This document shows, in pieces, positions 12,755 through 25,139 of a stretch of DNA of 64,000 nucleotides. Made by a program: the position numbers and the translations under genes. Position 1 is the stretch's first letter; each line of letters opens with the position of its first letter. The notes beneath the pieces were generated by a model. The model had not been told where the DNA came from and ran no database searches. It was given only the letters and a program-made list of their open reading frames with translations. The DNA is from Varroa destructor (Eukaryota; Arthropoda; Arachnida; Mesostigmata; Varroidae), in NCBI RefSeq assembly GCF_002443255.2, contig NW_019211880.1:28567-92566 (forward strand), in the 5' to 3' direction.

Positions 12755-13590
12755 AATGCCCTAATGGCCTTCGGGACGGTGAATGGCTAAATGGCTACCT
12801 AAATCAGTTTGCTAGGTAATTCAACCCCTCCTAGGAATGCGCATGACTACAGAAAATCAAATCGCCATGGGTTTCACTATCGTACACCCGAAAACGACCC
12901 CTGAAATCAACTCAGCAACGATGTCCAAATTAGCTATCGAAAAACAGCTTTAAACCGTACCTATTTATCGATAAATTATAAACTAGATAATGATAACCTT
13001 TCCTGGTGCTCCAACATTCGTAAAATCCGCAGAAACCCCAACAATAAACCCACAAACATAACCAGGGAATGGGTTCGATATACAGGCCCGGATAACCGCC
13101 TTAAGGAAAATGCCTTATTGTCGCGGCACTTACATCTTCCGGTGGCATCCAAGTATCAAGAGCGGCCATCACCATAAAAACGAATAACCGAATGCCCGTA
13201 CGTCGAAAAACCATATGTAACCATTTTTCACTTCGACGCAAAAGTGCTGCACAGTTACAAAGAACCCCCTACCGCTATACTGTGGTGGATTGTGCAGTGT
13301 TCGAAGGCGACACACAGATGATTCCAAGCTAGGGAGTTAATCTGACGCATTAATTACTAGGATTAGGAAGTTCTACAAAACCTATTTCCAAAGACCAGGT
13401 TTGAAAAAAAAACGCAAGATGACATTTTTGGAAGAAACGTTGCAAGGTCCCTATACATTACTCCAATGGACCAAATCCACGACGTCAGGCTCCCCAATTT
13501 CGCCAGATACCCCTAAAACCTTTCTCCGGGACAAGTGACACGATCCGGGTCGAAGTGTCATCTCACTAATCATGTTAGTTATTAGAAGAC
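12755..13590. other. upstream flank of an RT relic, nothing definite
   Basis: If the retroelement at 13596 once had an endonuclease domain it would lie here, but I could not recognise the diagnostic DFN or SDH motifs in any frame. Confidence 0.35.
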
Positions 13591-13595
13591 ACGCA

Positions 13596-14002
13596 TGGAG
13601 GTACCGGAACGAAAGCTCGACCCGTCTGAAATCTGTAAAATTAAAACGAGTTCCTTTCCTTGAGCGCCATAGAGCATTACCGAACGAACAGCATGGCTTT
13701 CGTGCTAGTAAAAACGGTGACTATGTGTAAGATTTTTATGAACTAAACGGAGGCATCTATAGGTCGTTCTAACCTGCACTTGATTTTCGTAGACTTGAAC
13801 GCAGCTTTAAGAACCATTATCCTAGGAAACATTGGTATAATCGAAGGTGCCTTTGAAAGTGTTAAGTCTACTATAGAACATCCTTTTCGATGATTCTTGA
13901 TAATGTTGTCACAGGGCAGAACGCACTTAAGCAACGGGATTTGCACGAGGCGATAACCTAAGCCTGTTAGTCCTCACGCTTCAAATAAATGACCTCTCTT
14001 CG
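13596..14002 (+). pseudogene. non-LTR retrotransposon reverse transcriptase relic
   Basis: Three frames carry consecutive RT motifs in the right order. 13596-13727 reads WRYRNESSTRLKS, then FLERHRALPNEQHGFR, equivalent to the family's NYRPISL and QHGFR blocks. 13777-13890 reads LIFVDLNAALRTII, the first catalytic-Asp block. 13937-14002 reads GFARGDNLSLLVLTLQINDL, equivalent to G(V)RQGD.LSP..F...INDL. TAA and TGA stops and at least two frameshifts break the protein. The YADD box that should follow near 14040 is not readable. In life it made cDNA by target-primed reverse transcription at the integration site. Clade uncertain: jockey/CR1-like is most likely given the QHGF and INDL forms. Dead and truncated on both sides. 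Confidence 0.8.
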
Positions 14003-15624
14003 TGAAAGTGATTCTGTAACGAATGATCTCGTCACGTATAGCACAAGCCAATGTCTGAGAGACAACGTTATCGATTCCGGTACTCAAATTGGCCAAACTA
14101 TGACATTGAAAAAGGAATAAAGTTCGCTAACAGTGATTTGTCTCGTCTGAAGGGAGCCAGCTAGAGAATTATCAACCGGTTGACGTGTCTCAGATCAACG
14201 CTAATAAATTGTTCGCGAAACGAAAAAATTAGACGAATCGCGTTGTCGCGGCTGTCATCATACGAAACCCCACCTTTTTTTCTGCGAGTTTGGATAGGGT
14301 AAAGTTTGAATTCTCGAAGTTTCTAAGCAGAAGCCCCAATATATTTGTCGAACGATGTTCATCGATGGTTTTTGTTTAGCTTTTAACCTTCCGGAAACGG
14401 AAGCACAAAGATTAATGCAATTATAATAATAACTAAGAATAAAAGTCATTGCCATATCACAGACGTAAGGGTAGCACAGATTCAATGAGACTTGAATCAA
14501 CAAATTCATAAAACTCCCTCTGTTGTGCCGGCTGGTATAGTCTAATGAAATCAGCTGACCAACTTACAAACTTTAATATCTTTCATATAATTTAGACAGA
14601 TCGCCAAAAATGAATGAAGTAGGTTATAACAATTTTAATAAACGGTAACGAGGTTCGTTACACTGTAATAAAAAAGATAATACTATGCTGTAATTAATGC
14701 TATAATATGTGCAGATTTTAAAGAAACTAGCAGAATACAGACATAAGTATGTCCTGATTTTAATTATGCCACAGGATATTTATTATATTGTAAATTATTA
14801 TAGTGTTAAATAAGGGGACTTTCAAATCTTTCACACTACTGATTAAAATCTAAGAGCATCGCTTTCTGTTAAAATTCGACCTTGCAACTGTGATAGCGTA
14901 GCAGCTTCTTTTTGGTGCCAACTATCATCCTTTTTTATGAACGGTTTTGTGCCTCCAAAGACACTACGAAGAATTGCTTTTGGCCGCGGGATCAACTGGT
15001 GCAGAGCTTCGCGAATTTTTTCGTGACTGTCGCTTTGGATTTATCGCTGCGGCTATAGTGAGGCGTATTCCCATCTTTCGAATTACTTATAACAATTTTG
15101 TTTCGCGACTATTCATTATCTATCTCGCTGAATGATCTCGACGCTTCCTTCAAGGGCTTCCTCGCTCTTCCGACTGGTTACCATAACACCGTTGTCTATT
15201 GCTACTGATCGCGGTCAGCTCCTCATCCATCGTGCATCGATGCCATTTTTCACCAAAATCTATTTTAATATAATAAGATAAGTAATATCTTTAAAGATAG
15301 CCAATAAGAGAAAACGAAAATCCTATGCAAAATGAAAAAGAATTAAAAAAATAGTGCCAGCGTAACAAAATCAAAAGAACGAGTTTACACACTAGGAATG
15401 AAATTAGATTTTTTGGGATATAGATGGTTTTCTAGGGAAAGCGAAAACGACAAAGAAATTTCGTTATTTTATGGGCCATTAGATGTGATAATCTTCTACG
15501 ACTACATACTTGGCACCACAATGTAAGTTTACTATCACTGACTCACTATTTTTGTTACTTATATCCAACTTGGGTAAACCGTACGTAATTTATAGACTTA
15601 TGTATGCATACGATATTAGTTAGG

Positions 15625-15645
15625 AATAATAATAATAATAATAAT
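15625..15645 (+). repeat. (AAT)7 microsatellite
   Basis: Seven AAT units without interruption. Confidence 0.95.
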
Positions 15646-16846
15646 GAAACTTTACATACTCAGTCGACGACAGTCGGGTAATATGAGGGTCGGCACAATA
15701 GAAAAGAACTTATTGCTTCATCAGTGAAAAATATTCTACTGATTGATATAACAGGATAACAAAATGACGAATAGATGAAGGAGAAAAATAATCCTAGGCA
15801 GAGTTTAAAGCTTCCTTTAAAATAATTTCGTTATCGCTGAAACATCTCAGAAGAAAAGTCCTCAAAAATGCCTAAAATCGCCCCAGCCAAGGGCAAATTC
15901 ACAACATTTATTCTACAACAAATTCTAGTAGATTGAACAATCGGTAAGGGATCAAACATATATATAACGCTATTCTTGCCCGTCTAAAAAGATCACACCG
16001 GTATAAGCGCTCCTATTCTCCTAGAGTAATTCGGAGACGATGAGTTTGAAATGAATATCTGAGCATTGCCTTTGTTTATGTGGAATTATTATCTGTCGAT
16101 CTTCTGAGAGTGGATGGCTCGAGGGGATAGATCGTAAAAATCTGAAAGTTGTCAAAACTAGCATAGGAACTGATTGCACAAGCAGTTTTATGGTTAATAT
16201 TTTACTTTGTGTAGTCCTGGCACAGAGTACTGATACCATCCACTTAACCTGAATGACATCGAACGTTATTGCTAGAACACAAAAGGAGCACTGGCATGGA
16301 AATAGCGAAAGGGTGCCATTTCAATGCATGCATCGTTATTGCGCCTTTCTAATACAACAATGAAAAAGTCCGCTGTATCAAAAAAATACCACGATAAAAT
16401 TTAGCGAAGTGCTGCATGACGGAAGTACTACTATCTCTTGTTCAACGTATATTTTCGTATCGTGGCAAAAAACAGTCTAAGCATATCGCGTTTACGTGTT
16501 TATTAATTCTAACTGTTATCTGGCGTCGTCTTTCTCTAAGCAAAAGTTTGTTACGGAACCAGACCGCGTCCGCATGCTTCAAACTTGTACGGCTCCAACT
16601 GAAGTAGGCTTAGATTATAAAAAGGCAGGCGTTAGACTCTTGCCTCTTCTCCACCTGTCGCTGATCCGTCAAAGTGTTAATATAAGCTTTCAACTATGGT
16701 CGTTAAAAATGAAGACGTACATTACAAAAAGATTAATAGCAACAAGAAGTTACTACACGTTACTATATCCCTAAGCGTTGCGGCCGCTAACGAAAACGTG
16801 TAAATAGTGATAGCGTAACCACTTTGAACATTTCATTTTTGATGAA

Positions 16847-16864
16847 ATATATATATATATATAT
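16847..16864. repeat. short AT microsatellite
   Basis: Nine AT units after GATGAA, continuing into TTTAGTATATAT. Confidence 0.9.
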
Positions 16865-18261
16865 TTAGTATATATGAATAGTTGGTGTTGTACTCCTTTT
16901 TTTTTGCATATAAATAATTGATTATATACTTATTTCTGCTTCCCTTTAGTAGGTAAACTACCTTTTTCCTGTATAATGTCTTTTGCCACTAATTTTCATA
17001 TACCTGACTTGCATGAAGCTGCAAACAGAAGAGCATTCCGAGCGCTGGGTAACTGTGATTGTTCTAAACATCTGTTTTGGTGTAGACCAAACAATGTGCA
17101 TGACGGGAACTCACTCACGCGAGGTTGCTCGTAGAGAACGATTGGTAATTTGCTTTTATCATGCTCATTTTCATCGCTTGATTATATCGAATTGTATTCA
17201 AAAAAAAAACCCTAGTTTGAACCAATTTTGAAGAAAAAAAAACATAAAAATAGTTCCTTATTCCATTGGGCTTTTTGATCGAAATTGCGCATTTTGGAAG
17301 TGCCTATTTTTTGGGCTAGTCGCTAATAAACATGTTTTACAATGCAGGCAGCATATAGCGCGACTTAAACACCTGAAGTTTAAATTGAGAAATATTGATA
17401 TTCAAAGCACAGAAAACGTCACGTCAGATGCTTCAGCTGAAGGATGAACTCATCATGGCTTCGGACTTAAATTAAGACTGAGTAACCGGATATGCGTTGG
17501 CCAAAAGTTCGTATTTCTCGGGTAATGGGTTACAAAATTGTTACCAAGAAACCTGAAACACATTATAAAGGTAGACTGCAGCCCCATAACTTTTTGTCTT
17601 CATTCAATAGATACACGTGTAAAACAATAGTCAACATGGAATTCTTTTATGATTAATAAATGAGACATGGGTCACACTCTTTGAGATGGACTTAGCCTTA
17701 CAAGGTGTACAGGGTGAAACTTCCAATTCAGTTCACATATTATGCTGAACTTTTAGTGCGCTAAAGGGTTTTTAAGGGGCTGTCTGTGTAACCTTAGGCT
17801 ACCATACTGTAGTATATGCTGCTCAGGAAAATCAATGTTTACATTATTTAGGCCACCAAATAGTAAACACACGGTAGCAAATCAACTCATATAGGCACAA
17901 ATCTATAAAATTCAGTGGCATTGTTAAGTGGCTATATAGCGTTCTCTCGATTGCTTTGATCCATGACTTGAGATTTTAAAAATCTTAGATATCAACAAGA
18001 AATATCTTCTCGTTGCCGGCTGATACTTGTAATAATAAATACTATGCCGTATACGACGACTACGATGATTACTTCAAGCTTGAATCTGTTAGGCACTGGC
18101 ACACCATCATAGCGTTTACACCTTGTTAGACAAATCTGTCCATTGTTTGCCTAAAGGCATGAAGAATTCCAGAAGTTCGGAGACAATACCCAGTGGTCGT
18201 AATTTCTAGAGGCAAGGAAGGCTGTGATTTCCTGGAGTGAAGTAGTCATTCGAGAGTCTGG

Positions 18262-18500
18262 AGAAAGATGGGTCAAAAGGAGCTGCATCTATTAACTTCC
18301 ATCGAATATACGATGCTTAACCTACCACATCAACTGCCGTGACGTGTTACCTAGCCAAGCTAAATGAATTTCGCGCCGGCGGATCAACTATAACAATCTA
18401 CAATGTTAAAGATATTGAAGAAACCTTGACGTGTTTGAGACATTTTACATTTGTAGTTTCTGTCGATTTTAAACTTGTGTTTTTTCCAGTTGTAAAAATC
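18262..18500 (+). pseudogene. Ty3/gypsy reverse transcriptase fragment
   Basis: A short frame at 18262 reads EKDGSKGA. After a frameshift, the frame from 18339 reads TCYLAKLNEF, then NVKDIEETLTCLRHF, then VVSVDFKLVFFPVV. These align in order with the Ty3/gypsy RT succession KKDG(S), C(V)DYR.LN, PLP.I(D/E)..L..L.GA..FS and LD(L/F)..GY.QI(P)V. The first catalytic Asp survives in VDF. The spacing between KDG and the LN block is about 13 residues too long, so there is a small insertion as well as a frame change. The fragment ends abruptly after the VDF block. In an intact element this is the palm of the pol polyprotein RT. A second scrap at 18504-18609 (EEYLIEDFIMEDDGFIERN) resembles the linker normally upstream of KKDG, which would mean a rearrangement or a second copy. 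Confidence 0.5.
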
Positions 18501-18571
18501 TCCGGTAGGGTTTGCCGGTCGACGTGCTAGGGCTGCTGAAGAATACCTAATAGAAGACTTTATAATGGAAG

Positions 18572-19156
18572 ATGATGGGTTCATTGAGAGGAACAGGGGG
18601 AAACGGACAACGGGATCCACCTAAGAAGACAACTAAAGTTTCTTGCTTTTCTAATTTTTGGCAGGGGCATCCCTTAATAAAGCTAATATCTCACATCGAC
18701 AAGCAGATTATGTATAGTGGGGTAGATTTTATCTGCAGTGGGCATTTTTCATCTACAGCAGATTTCCAAACTGATAAAATCAAGATAGTAAAATTCAAGA
18801 GAAAGAAAACACTCCGTGAGAGCGACTCGTTTTGCTTGGACGGAGGAGGCTTCAAAATGGTACGTCTTTTACGTATTTTGAATTGACTATAGTAGCGATA
18901 GGAAGATTCTTTGCTTTTTATATCGAACCATCAGGATTCAACAATAGCAGAAATTATCAGTGGACGCCGGTCTTTAATTAATCATTTTAAAGGTTACACC
19001 AAAAGCCATTTACGAAGCTTAGGAATGCTTTACCACTTTGGATACAAGAAACTGACAGACCTGCCGTTAGATCAGGTCATCGTCAAGCGAACCTCCCGCC
19101 AATATCATCTTATCGCACGTTTATTGATAGCCAGAGAGTACAGGAGAAGCAAGTGA
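18572..19156 (+). CDS. speculative two-exon open frame, unknown
   Basis: ATG at 18572 opens a frame to 18859, where AAAATG/GTACGT offers a 5' splice site. A pyrimidine-rich 3' splice site ending CCATCAG at 18934 is followed by an open frame in matching phase (0/0) to TGA at 19154-19156. AATAAA at 19268-19273 lies about 110 bp further on. The predicted product has about 170 residues, is basic, and carries no recognised domain. The first exon overlaps a possible gypsy scrap in another frame, which argues against a real gene. Chance could supply all of these elements. It is included because splice phase, stop and poly-A signal agree. Confidence 0.15.
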
Positions 19157-19159
19157 ACC

Positions 19160-19787
19160 CTTGCTTCTACGCTTGCTATAACTGACGGCAACTTATAGCA
19201 GATGAATATATCTAATAAGCATACATCACAAGGCTCCAATGTAAGGCTCTTAGACATAGTGACAGTAAATAAATTTATTATGAAAGATTACGCCTTTGGA
19301 CGACGACTGACTGTGTATTGACTAGCGGCTAGGGTCTTCATATTTTCACTGCATCTGAATCAGCAGTTGTTTTTGTTTACTTTCTTGACAGTAACATCCA
19401 GGCACTGCTACCAATCATGCTAGTCCATGGTCCCGCGTTCAGCAACGCCCCCTTGGTGGTCAGTTCTTTAGCGGCTGCAGGATGGGTAGTTGTTACAGGC
19501 TTCCTTGAGGCCTGTTTTTTGCAGCGATCTGGCCCCTAACCGGCTTGGTTTTTATGGCAATCTGACCTGTGGTTAATATGTCCCCGGCACTGGCCTCGTA
19601 GCTCGATCACTTCCTCACGCGGTCGAGCGCGGGTTTTGCCGTTGCTATTAACCTGTGAAGAAATTGAAGAAATAGGCTATTGATCGGAGACCAACAATAT
19701 ATCGGCTAGAATTTCTAGTGCCTAAGCGTGTCCAAAGTGGCAGCCGTTTAATTTTCACATTCTTGATTCTTCGCTCTCTGTCTCTCT

Positions 19788-19838
<51 letters not shown>

Positions 19839-22800
19839 TCGGCGTCCAAGAAAACTTTGATTCAATACAAAGAAGCAGCACCAACATCGTGGAGGTGTTC
19901 CTCTCATGGTTATGTTTGACAAATGAGCTAACTAACATTTTAAAAAATAACACGCTTTCTGATTCAAGCATCCTGCAAGTTATTCTTGTCAATAATACTT
20001 GCGGGCTTATTGCAGTTTTGATTTATTTAGACCATGATGTATTTCTTTAGACATTAGGGAGCTCTTGATTGCTTAATGGAGCGAAAAGGGGGCGTAAAAA
20101 CAAGAGAATAACAAGCTAACAAATAAACTGAAATAAATGCACCTTTAAATTATAGTAAGCACATATAAATAGAGAAGACACCGGCAAAATTGAGATCACA
20201 AAGGTTAAGTGAAGATTAAAAAACGGGCATGTATCACCCTCATTTAAACGGAATAAATAAGAATCCATTTTGTGCGTTCCCTTTTAAACTGCGGATTCGC
20301 TAGTGAAGTCCGATGTACAAGGAAATCTGTACACTTTTTGAATTAGCTTCGAAAACGAAACGTCATTACGTTTCCTTTTGCATTATCGTACGTACAATCA
20401 CTTTTTCCTAATGTCGTAAACACTGCAGTTGGACGACTTAAGATTCGGCCCCACTCAAAATGTATGTACACCTCATCGACGTTAGGTTTAATTAACTCGT
20501 TTGGCTTTCGCAAGTCTTAATTACAGCATCAATTTCGCTGAAACAGTACAAAGTAACCAGGCGTTTATGTCCCCCTTTGGAAAACTACTCTTCTCTTCAA
20601 GGGCTTTATATATAGTGCACTAACTGGAAAATGAGAAGACCGAGTTGCTTCTGTTAGGACAGACTCTCCCTATGGAAAAGACTTTCCCCAAGAACAGACT
20701 ACGTGTTTGAGGGTCTCCTTTCATTGGCCCTGATAGCCGGCGTCTGCTTTTGACACTCTGTAAATTCTGATTTAATTACGGACGAGCCGGACAATAAAAA
20801 ATTTACAAAGCAATTTTTCTTGATTATGTCTTATTACCGACTTACGAAAACTCATAAAAGTACACTGATCACGCTAATTGTTCTATCTTGTTTCGCTTTT
20901 TGTTTTAAATTACCTGTTTCTCGGAAAGCAAGTCGTTGAATTCTTTTAGTACTCCTGTGCTAATCTAATATTCGTTCTAAAAGCTTATTTATTCTTGCGG
21001 AATCGAGACATTTTGAGCTTACAGTTTGCTTTAATTCGCTTAAGTACTTCATTCTAAAATGTTGTCCTTAATTCATAATTAATTATTTATATTTTCCCTC
21101 AATTTCACGCTAGATACAATCGTTTTTGTGAAACAGGTTAGCCAAGGAAAGATGGTTAATTTAAAGTAATTCCTGTGGGTAGATAGGGTACGTCTGCCAG
21201 CGTGCATGTACATCTGGCGAAAGTACGGGCGTCGAAATCGTTAAAAAAAACTGTCAACACGGAACATAGCGGAAAGGCAAAAACCATTGAATTAGCCAAC
21301 GAAACAAGCCACGAAAGCGCATCCACGTGAGAGGAATACGTGAACGCAGTTGCTAATGACAAAGGTTCCTTAAATGGGCGATAAAGATAAATACCTAAGA
21401 ATTAGGGTACAAAGTCTATAGTCACTAATCGATTACCTCTACCTGTAACGGAGGTCTCCCGTATAGATTTTTTAATGTTATATTAGTTTTTTTCGATGGA
21501 CAATTATAACGCAGTTAGTACAATAGGACATGCTAGCTCTCGGCTCGTGACAAAATTTTCGGCTTTGGAGCTTCGAGCACTACGTGTCCCGTGTACTTAC
21601 CCTTTTTCTTTTGTCTATAGTTATCGTCCTATCCAAGGATGCGTCCTGCTTTTATTATTTTACGAAGATTGTGCGCATAGTCCGGTTGGAGCGAATAAAC
21701 GAGGGCCTTTTATGCGCAGAAGCGGAGCAACATCCCTGTAGAAGGCTACTAGATCTCCTTTGTGCTTTATAAAATCATATATCTTTTTTGCTCATTTTCG
21801 GCAGATGCTTGATGTTAAGAACATCGTTTTGAGGGAAAAACTCTGGTAAAAAAAAAACTGCTGCTACAAAGTACTCTCAGCCATATACATCACGTGTCTA
21901 TTCGTTTTTTTCGAATCTCAAGAGATAATTTGAAATTAACGACACGGCTTCCATAGGAAAAAGTCAACAACGACGGCTTGCCAAGGTAAGATACGTTGTA
22001 AGCACAAAGGGCATCGAACAGCTCATCTAGGCTAAATTCGTCGATTTCGGCAAAAGATCAAAGGATCGATTTTGTTCAGGCTCGTCGAGACAAGAATTCA
22101 ATATAAGTTCGCCCCACTCATCACTTCGATTCTGCAGAAGAATCTCATTACGGTACAAGACAGGATGGCAAAAACAGGCCCCTTTCAACAAGTAACGGAA
22201 GTGAATCAGAGCGACAATCACAGTACTTTACTTTTCTTTGTTCTTCTCAACCATCTTCCCAGCTTCATAACCAGTCTGTGAGGATGTTTTATAGTACGCC
22301 GATAATTTCGCAATCTACGGGACAAGTCTCTTGGAGGTTCAGCAGTCATTGGCCTCCCTTCAAACAGTGCACATACGTCCACTCTAGAGGCCCCTGTGGG
22401 CTAAAGCATAACCAAGGACGTTTTCTTTAAACACTGTGGCCTAGACAACAGGTAGCGCGGTTGTAACGCTCTGTGGTATGGATCTCATTAATTTTAATTC
22501 GTGACATTCCTAGTTCGATTATTTTATAAACGTCTTCTGTCTATATATAAGGCACCTGAAAACTATAAAATAAATGAAAATATTATGTTTTGATTAAATT
22601 TAAATATATATTTCACTGTCTTGAAGCTTATAGTAGAGAACTTTTTTTAGGTTTTACTGAATCCAATAAATTTATTATAAGGCTTTGTTGTTTTTTACTT
22701 CCGGTGCTTAAACCGTTAGAAATTTTAGCTTATTATTATTACAATACGTTCTTTTTTTGTTTTTAGAATTAGTCTTACTTTTTCCCTATCATGACGAGTA

Positions 22801-22945
22801 ATGATATGCATGAATATTTATCATAATGAACATGTCAAGCGGTGAGCAATGCCATCTTCACTGCTTTTAAGATATATATTTCTAGTGTTGTGTATAAACG
22901 ATTCGTGAATTATGATAAAAAGCTCTTGATATGTTTGCGCTGCGT
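19160..22945. other. no supportable gene; one GC-richer patch
   Basis: 19400-19640 is visibly GC-richer than its surroundings and ends in a cluster of CG dinucleotides (GGTCGAGCGCGGG), but I recognise no element in it. The remainder, including open frames at 21496-21772 and 22027-22281 on both strands, shows no family motif. Confidence 0.4.
19791..19832. repeat. (TA)21 microsatellite with CT-rich flank
   Basis: About 42 bp of TA repeat, preceded by a CTCTCTGTCTCTC tract and followed by CATATATC. It produces spurious YIYIYI translations on both strands. Confidence 0.96.
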
Positions 22946-22949
22946 TTAC

Positions 22950-23078
22950 CTTCATTTCGCCGTCATCGTCTGCTTGTGGTTGCCCGTTAGTTTCAACGAA
23001 TACTATCAGTTGTCCTGGGACCGCTGTTCTAGCATTGCTTCGGGGACCTGTCAATCTAGGAGACTCTATACGAGAAAT
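22950..23078 (-). CDS. candidate internal exon, unknown protein
   Basis: On the minus strand a textbook 3' splice site (TTTTCCTGTTTTGTTTTTCAG) abuts a 129-bp open segment that ends at GAAATGAAG/GTAAAC, a good 5' splice site. Both boundaries are phase 0 (43 codons). The translation begins ISRIESPRLTGP and ends QPQADDDGEMK: polar, with an acidic end, unlike AT-rich noise. I cannot assign a family or find partner exons with confidence. The next minus-strand exon candidate downstream (near 22190) does not fit the phase clearly. These are among the strongest paired splice signals seen in the window. Confidence 0.3.
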
Positions 23079-23433
23079 CTGAAAAACAAAACAGGAAAAG
23101 GATTCCTACAAAAATCGCCTTTACACAGGCGTGTCTGTGTGTGATTTAAATCTACTTAAGCCACTTCTGGTTAGTAGGCAAACGCGTTACCATCGTAGCA
23201 TCACGGAAACGACAACGACAGAGATGTATCGATTGAGGAGTTTAATAGGTTGCTGAAATTTCTTTCTGGCTTACCTAATTTGTCTTCGATATACAGGAAC
23301 AACAACTGTATACTGATATTTGTACTATTAAAATTTATTAATTAAAGTCGTAGTTAGCATTATACCCAAACACAATAATAAAAGCAACATGTATTTATTA
23401 ACACACCTACATACAATTCAATTAACATAGGTT

Positions 23434-23676
23434 TTTATTAAAGCACATAGTTCTTAACTAAGCTCCTAATACTGCAGTAGTTGAATATAACATATACTTA
23501 AACTTACCTATTTCTAAAACTGAATTTTTCAAAAGCACCGATCTCTGTATTACAGACTAAGCAACTGGATTAGCAGTAACCAGAAAATGGACTAACCAAT
23601 CCATCAGCGCTTTCTCTAGACGTGTCTCTCGGGCGCCATCCATCAATGATTCCAAGATCTGCAGTAGCTCGTGGGC
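23434..23676 (-). CDS. candidate 3'-terminal exon with poly-A signal, unknown
   Basis: Coding part 23557-23676 (minus): after a possible 3' splice site (TTTGTTAAG) comes a 39-codon frame beginning AHELLQILESLMDGARETR and ending HFLVTANPVA, then TAG at 23557-23559. AATAAA sits at 23439-23434 on the same strand, about 120 bp downstream, as expected for a 3' UTR. The peptide looks like amphipathic helix (regular E/L/R spacing), but I recognise no protein. The open frame runs 9 codons further upstream than the splice site, so the exon start is uncertain. Possible upstream exon fragments at 23740-23800 (after TTGTATTTGCAG) do not stay open through to it. Confidence 0.25.
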
Positions 23677-23679
23677 CTT

Positions 23680-25135
23680 AACAAAGTAAACATCAGGTAT
23701 GTTTTATGGTTAGATTTTCTAGAAAATGGTTCAACTCATATTACTTCCTCATCCAAAAAGTCGTAAACAGCTTAAGACCCTCTCTGCATTACTTGCGTTC
23801 TGCAAATACAAAATTTAGAAAGCAAGCAGAAGTTGTACGGGAAGGCGGTCATCCTGCATTCTTAATATCAGAAAAGAGATAGTGTTTTTTTTTATAATAG
23901 AACTACAAACTCATCATGGCGTACTAAGAAAATCCTCTATCATATCAGATTAGGCAATATATAAAGCGTTCACACTGTATGAATCTTCATCAAGATAAAA
24001 TTTCTTTGGTTACCTGAAATCGAGGGTCTACCGCATTGCAACATAGTATATAAACGCCGAAAAGCAGATTTCTATACATAGGAAAACCGCAAATAACACA
24101 ATAAAAAACACCTTTAAGGATCCTATAGCTAACCAAAAGAATGCATTACTGCCGACCCAAGTGTTTCGATGCGCATTTTGATGGTTAAATTTAAACCAGG
24201 AGTGGATGCAATGGTTGAATGGTTCGTGAGGACCTCAGGTATACATACCGTGCTGCTTACAGGTTCACGCAAAGGAAGGCTTTGAAAACAATAGAGCAAA
24301 AGAAATTGCTCCATATCATTTTCTAGTCGGTTTTGGTATAAGGTAGCAGGCGGTCTTTTGACCTTTCTGCAGTAAACTAATATTCATCGCGCATGCAAAA
24401 ATTCATTACAGGACCGGCCGGTGTCTTTCTCGCGATGCAGAAGTTGTACAAATACAGAAAAAAAATAAAAACAAAGGAAAGGACAAATGTAAAAGGTAGT
24501 AGGATAGACAGACATTGCAGAGCTACACAAAGCATTAGTCGTATGGAACACTGGTAGACCTTGTCAGTTCCGAAAACGTAGATTATTAATACAAGCTATG
24601 TGTTTATATTTTTTGTCCCAACAAGCTACCGATCTTGCCTTCAACTAAGAGATCACGCTGTTCAATACATCACATATGGCATGTCGGACAAAAAACTACA
24701 TCTGATGGGGTAGAAATTTACAACCTTTTTTGGTCCGTAGACTTATTAAACTCAAAAAGAACGAATATTTCGCTTCAGAAATGCACAAACACGTATCTAT
24801 CATGTTCAATAATTGAATAGTTGAAGGTTTGTTAATCCTAATATATTCCCTATGAAATTGAAGGGATTCTTGGGATTACATTAAAGTGCTTTTGTTACCT
24901 ATTTGTTCCGCAGCCAAATCCGTTTTTATTACAATGGTTTGCATATATTTTTATTGTGTGCAATAAGGACTCTCCAGCCGCTCAGAGACTTTTGGCTTGT
25001 TGATAACGTCACTATCGCAGCGGTGTAACCAAGGTTAGGTAAATCATTGAACCGGATGTGGTACCTAGGAGAGGGTGGGTAAAAATCCAATTAATGCTTT
25101 TGCTGAGCACAGTGGTAAATTATCAGACAACCCTT
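23680..25135. other. no supportable gene
   Basis: A minus-strand frame at 24129-24390 stays open for about 80 codons with mixed composition and an internal CCT/GTAAGC splice-like site, but no phase-consistent gene model could be built. Nothing else is recognised. Confidence 0.35.
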
Positions 25136-25139
25136 GCCT

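Larger units (their letters stand above)
14010..18255. other. no supportable gene; minor microsatellites
   Basis: The region is strongly AT-rich between 14.5 and 15.9 kb. It holds an (AAT)7 tract and a TA tract, listed separately. Open frames at 14947-15135, 16416-16774 and 16983-17231 show no motif and read like noise. Confidence 0.4.

Noticed and set aside
13060..13090. GGGTTCGATATAC as a further SINE or tRNA B-box
   Set aside because: The upstream and downstream blocks shared by the other SINE copies are absent and no tRNA cloverleaf can be drawn.
19648..20050. Overlapping open frames on both strands rich in YIYIYI
   Set aside because: Translation of the TA microsatellite at 19791-19832.
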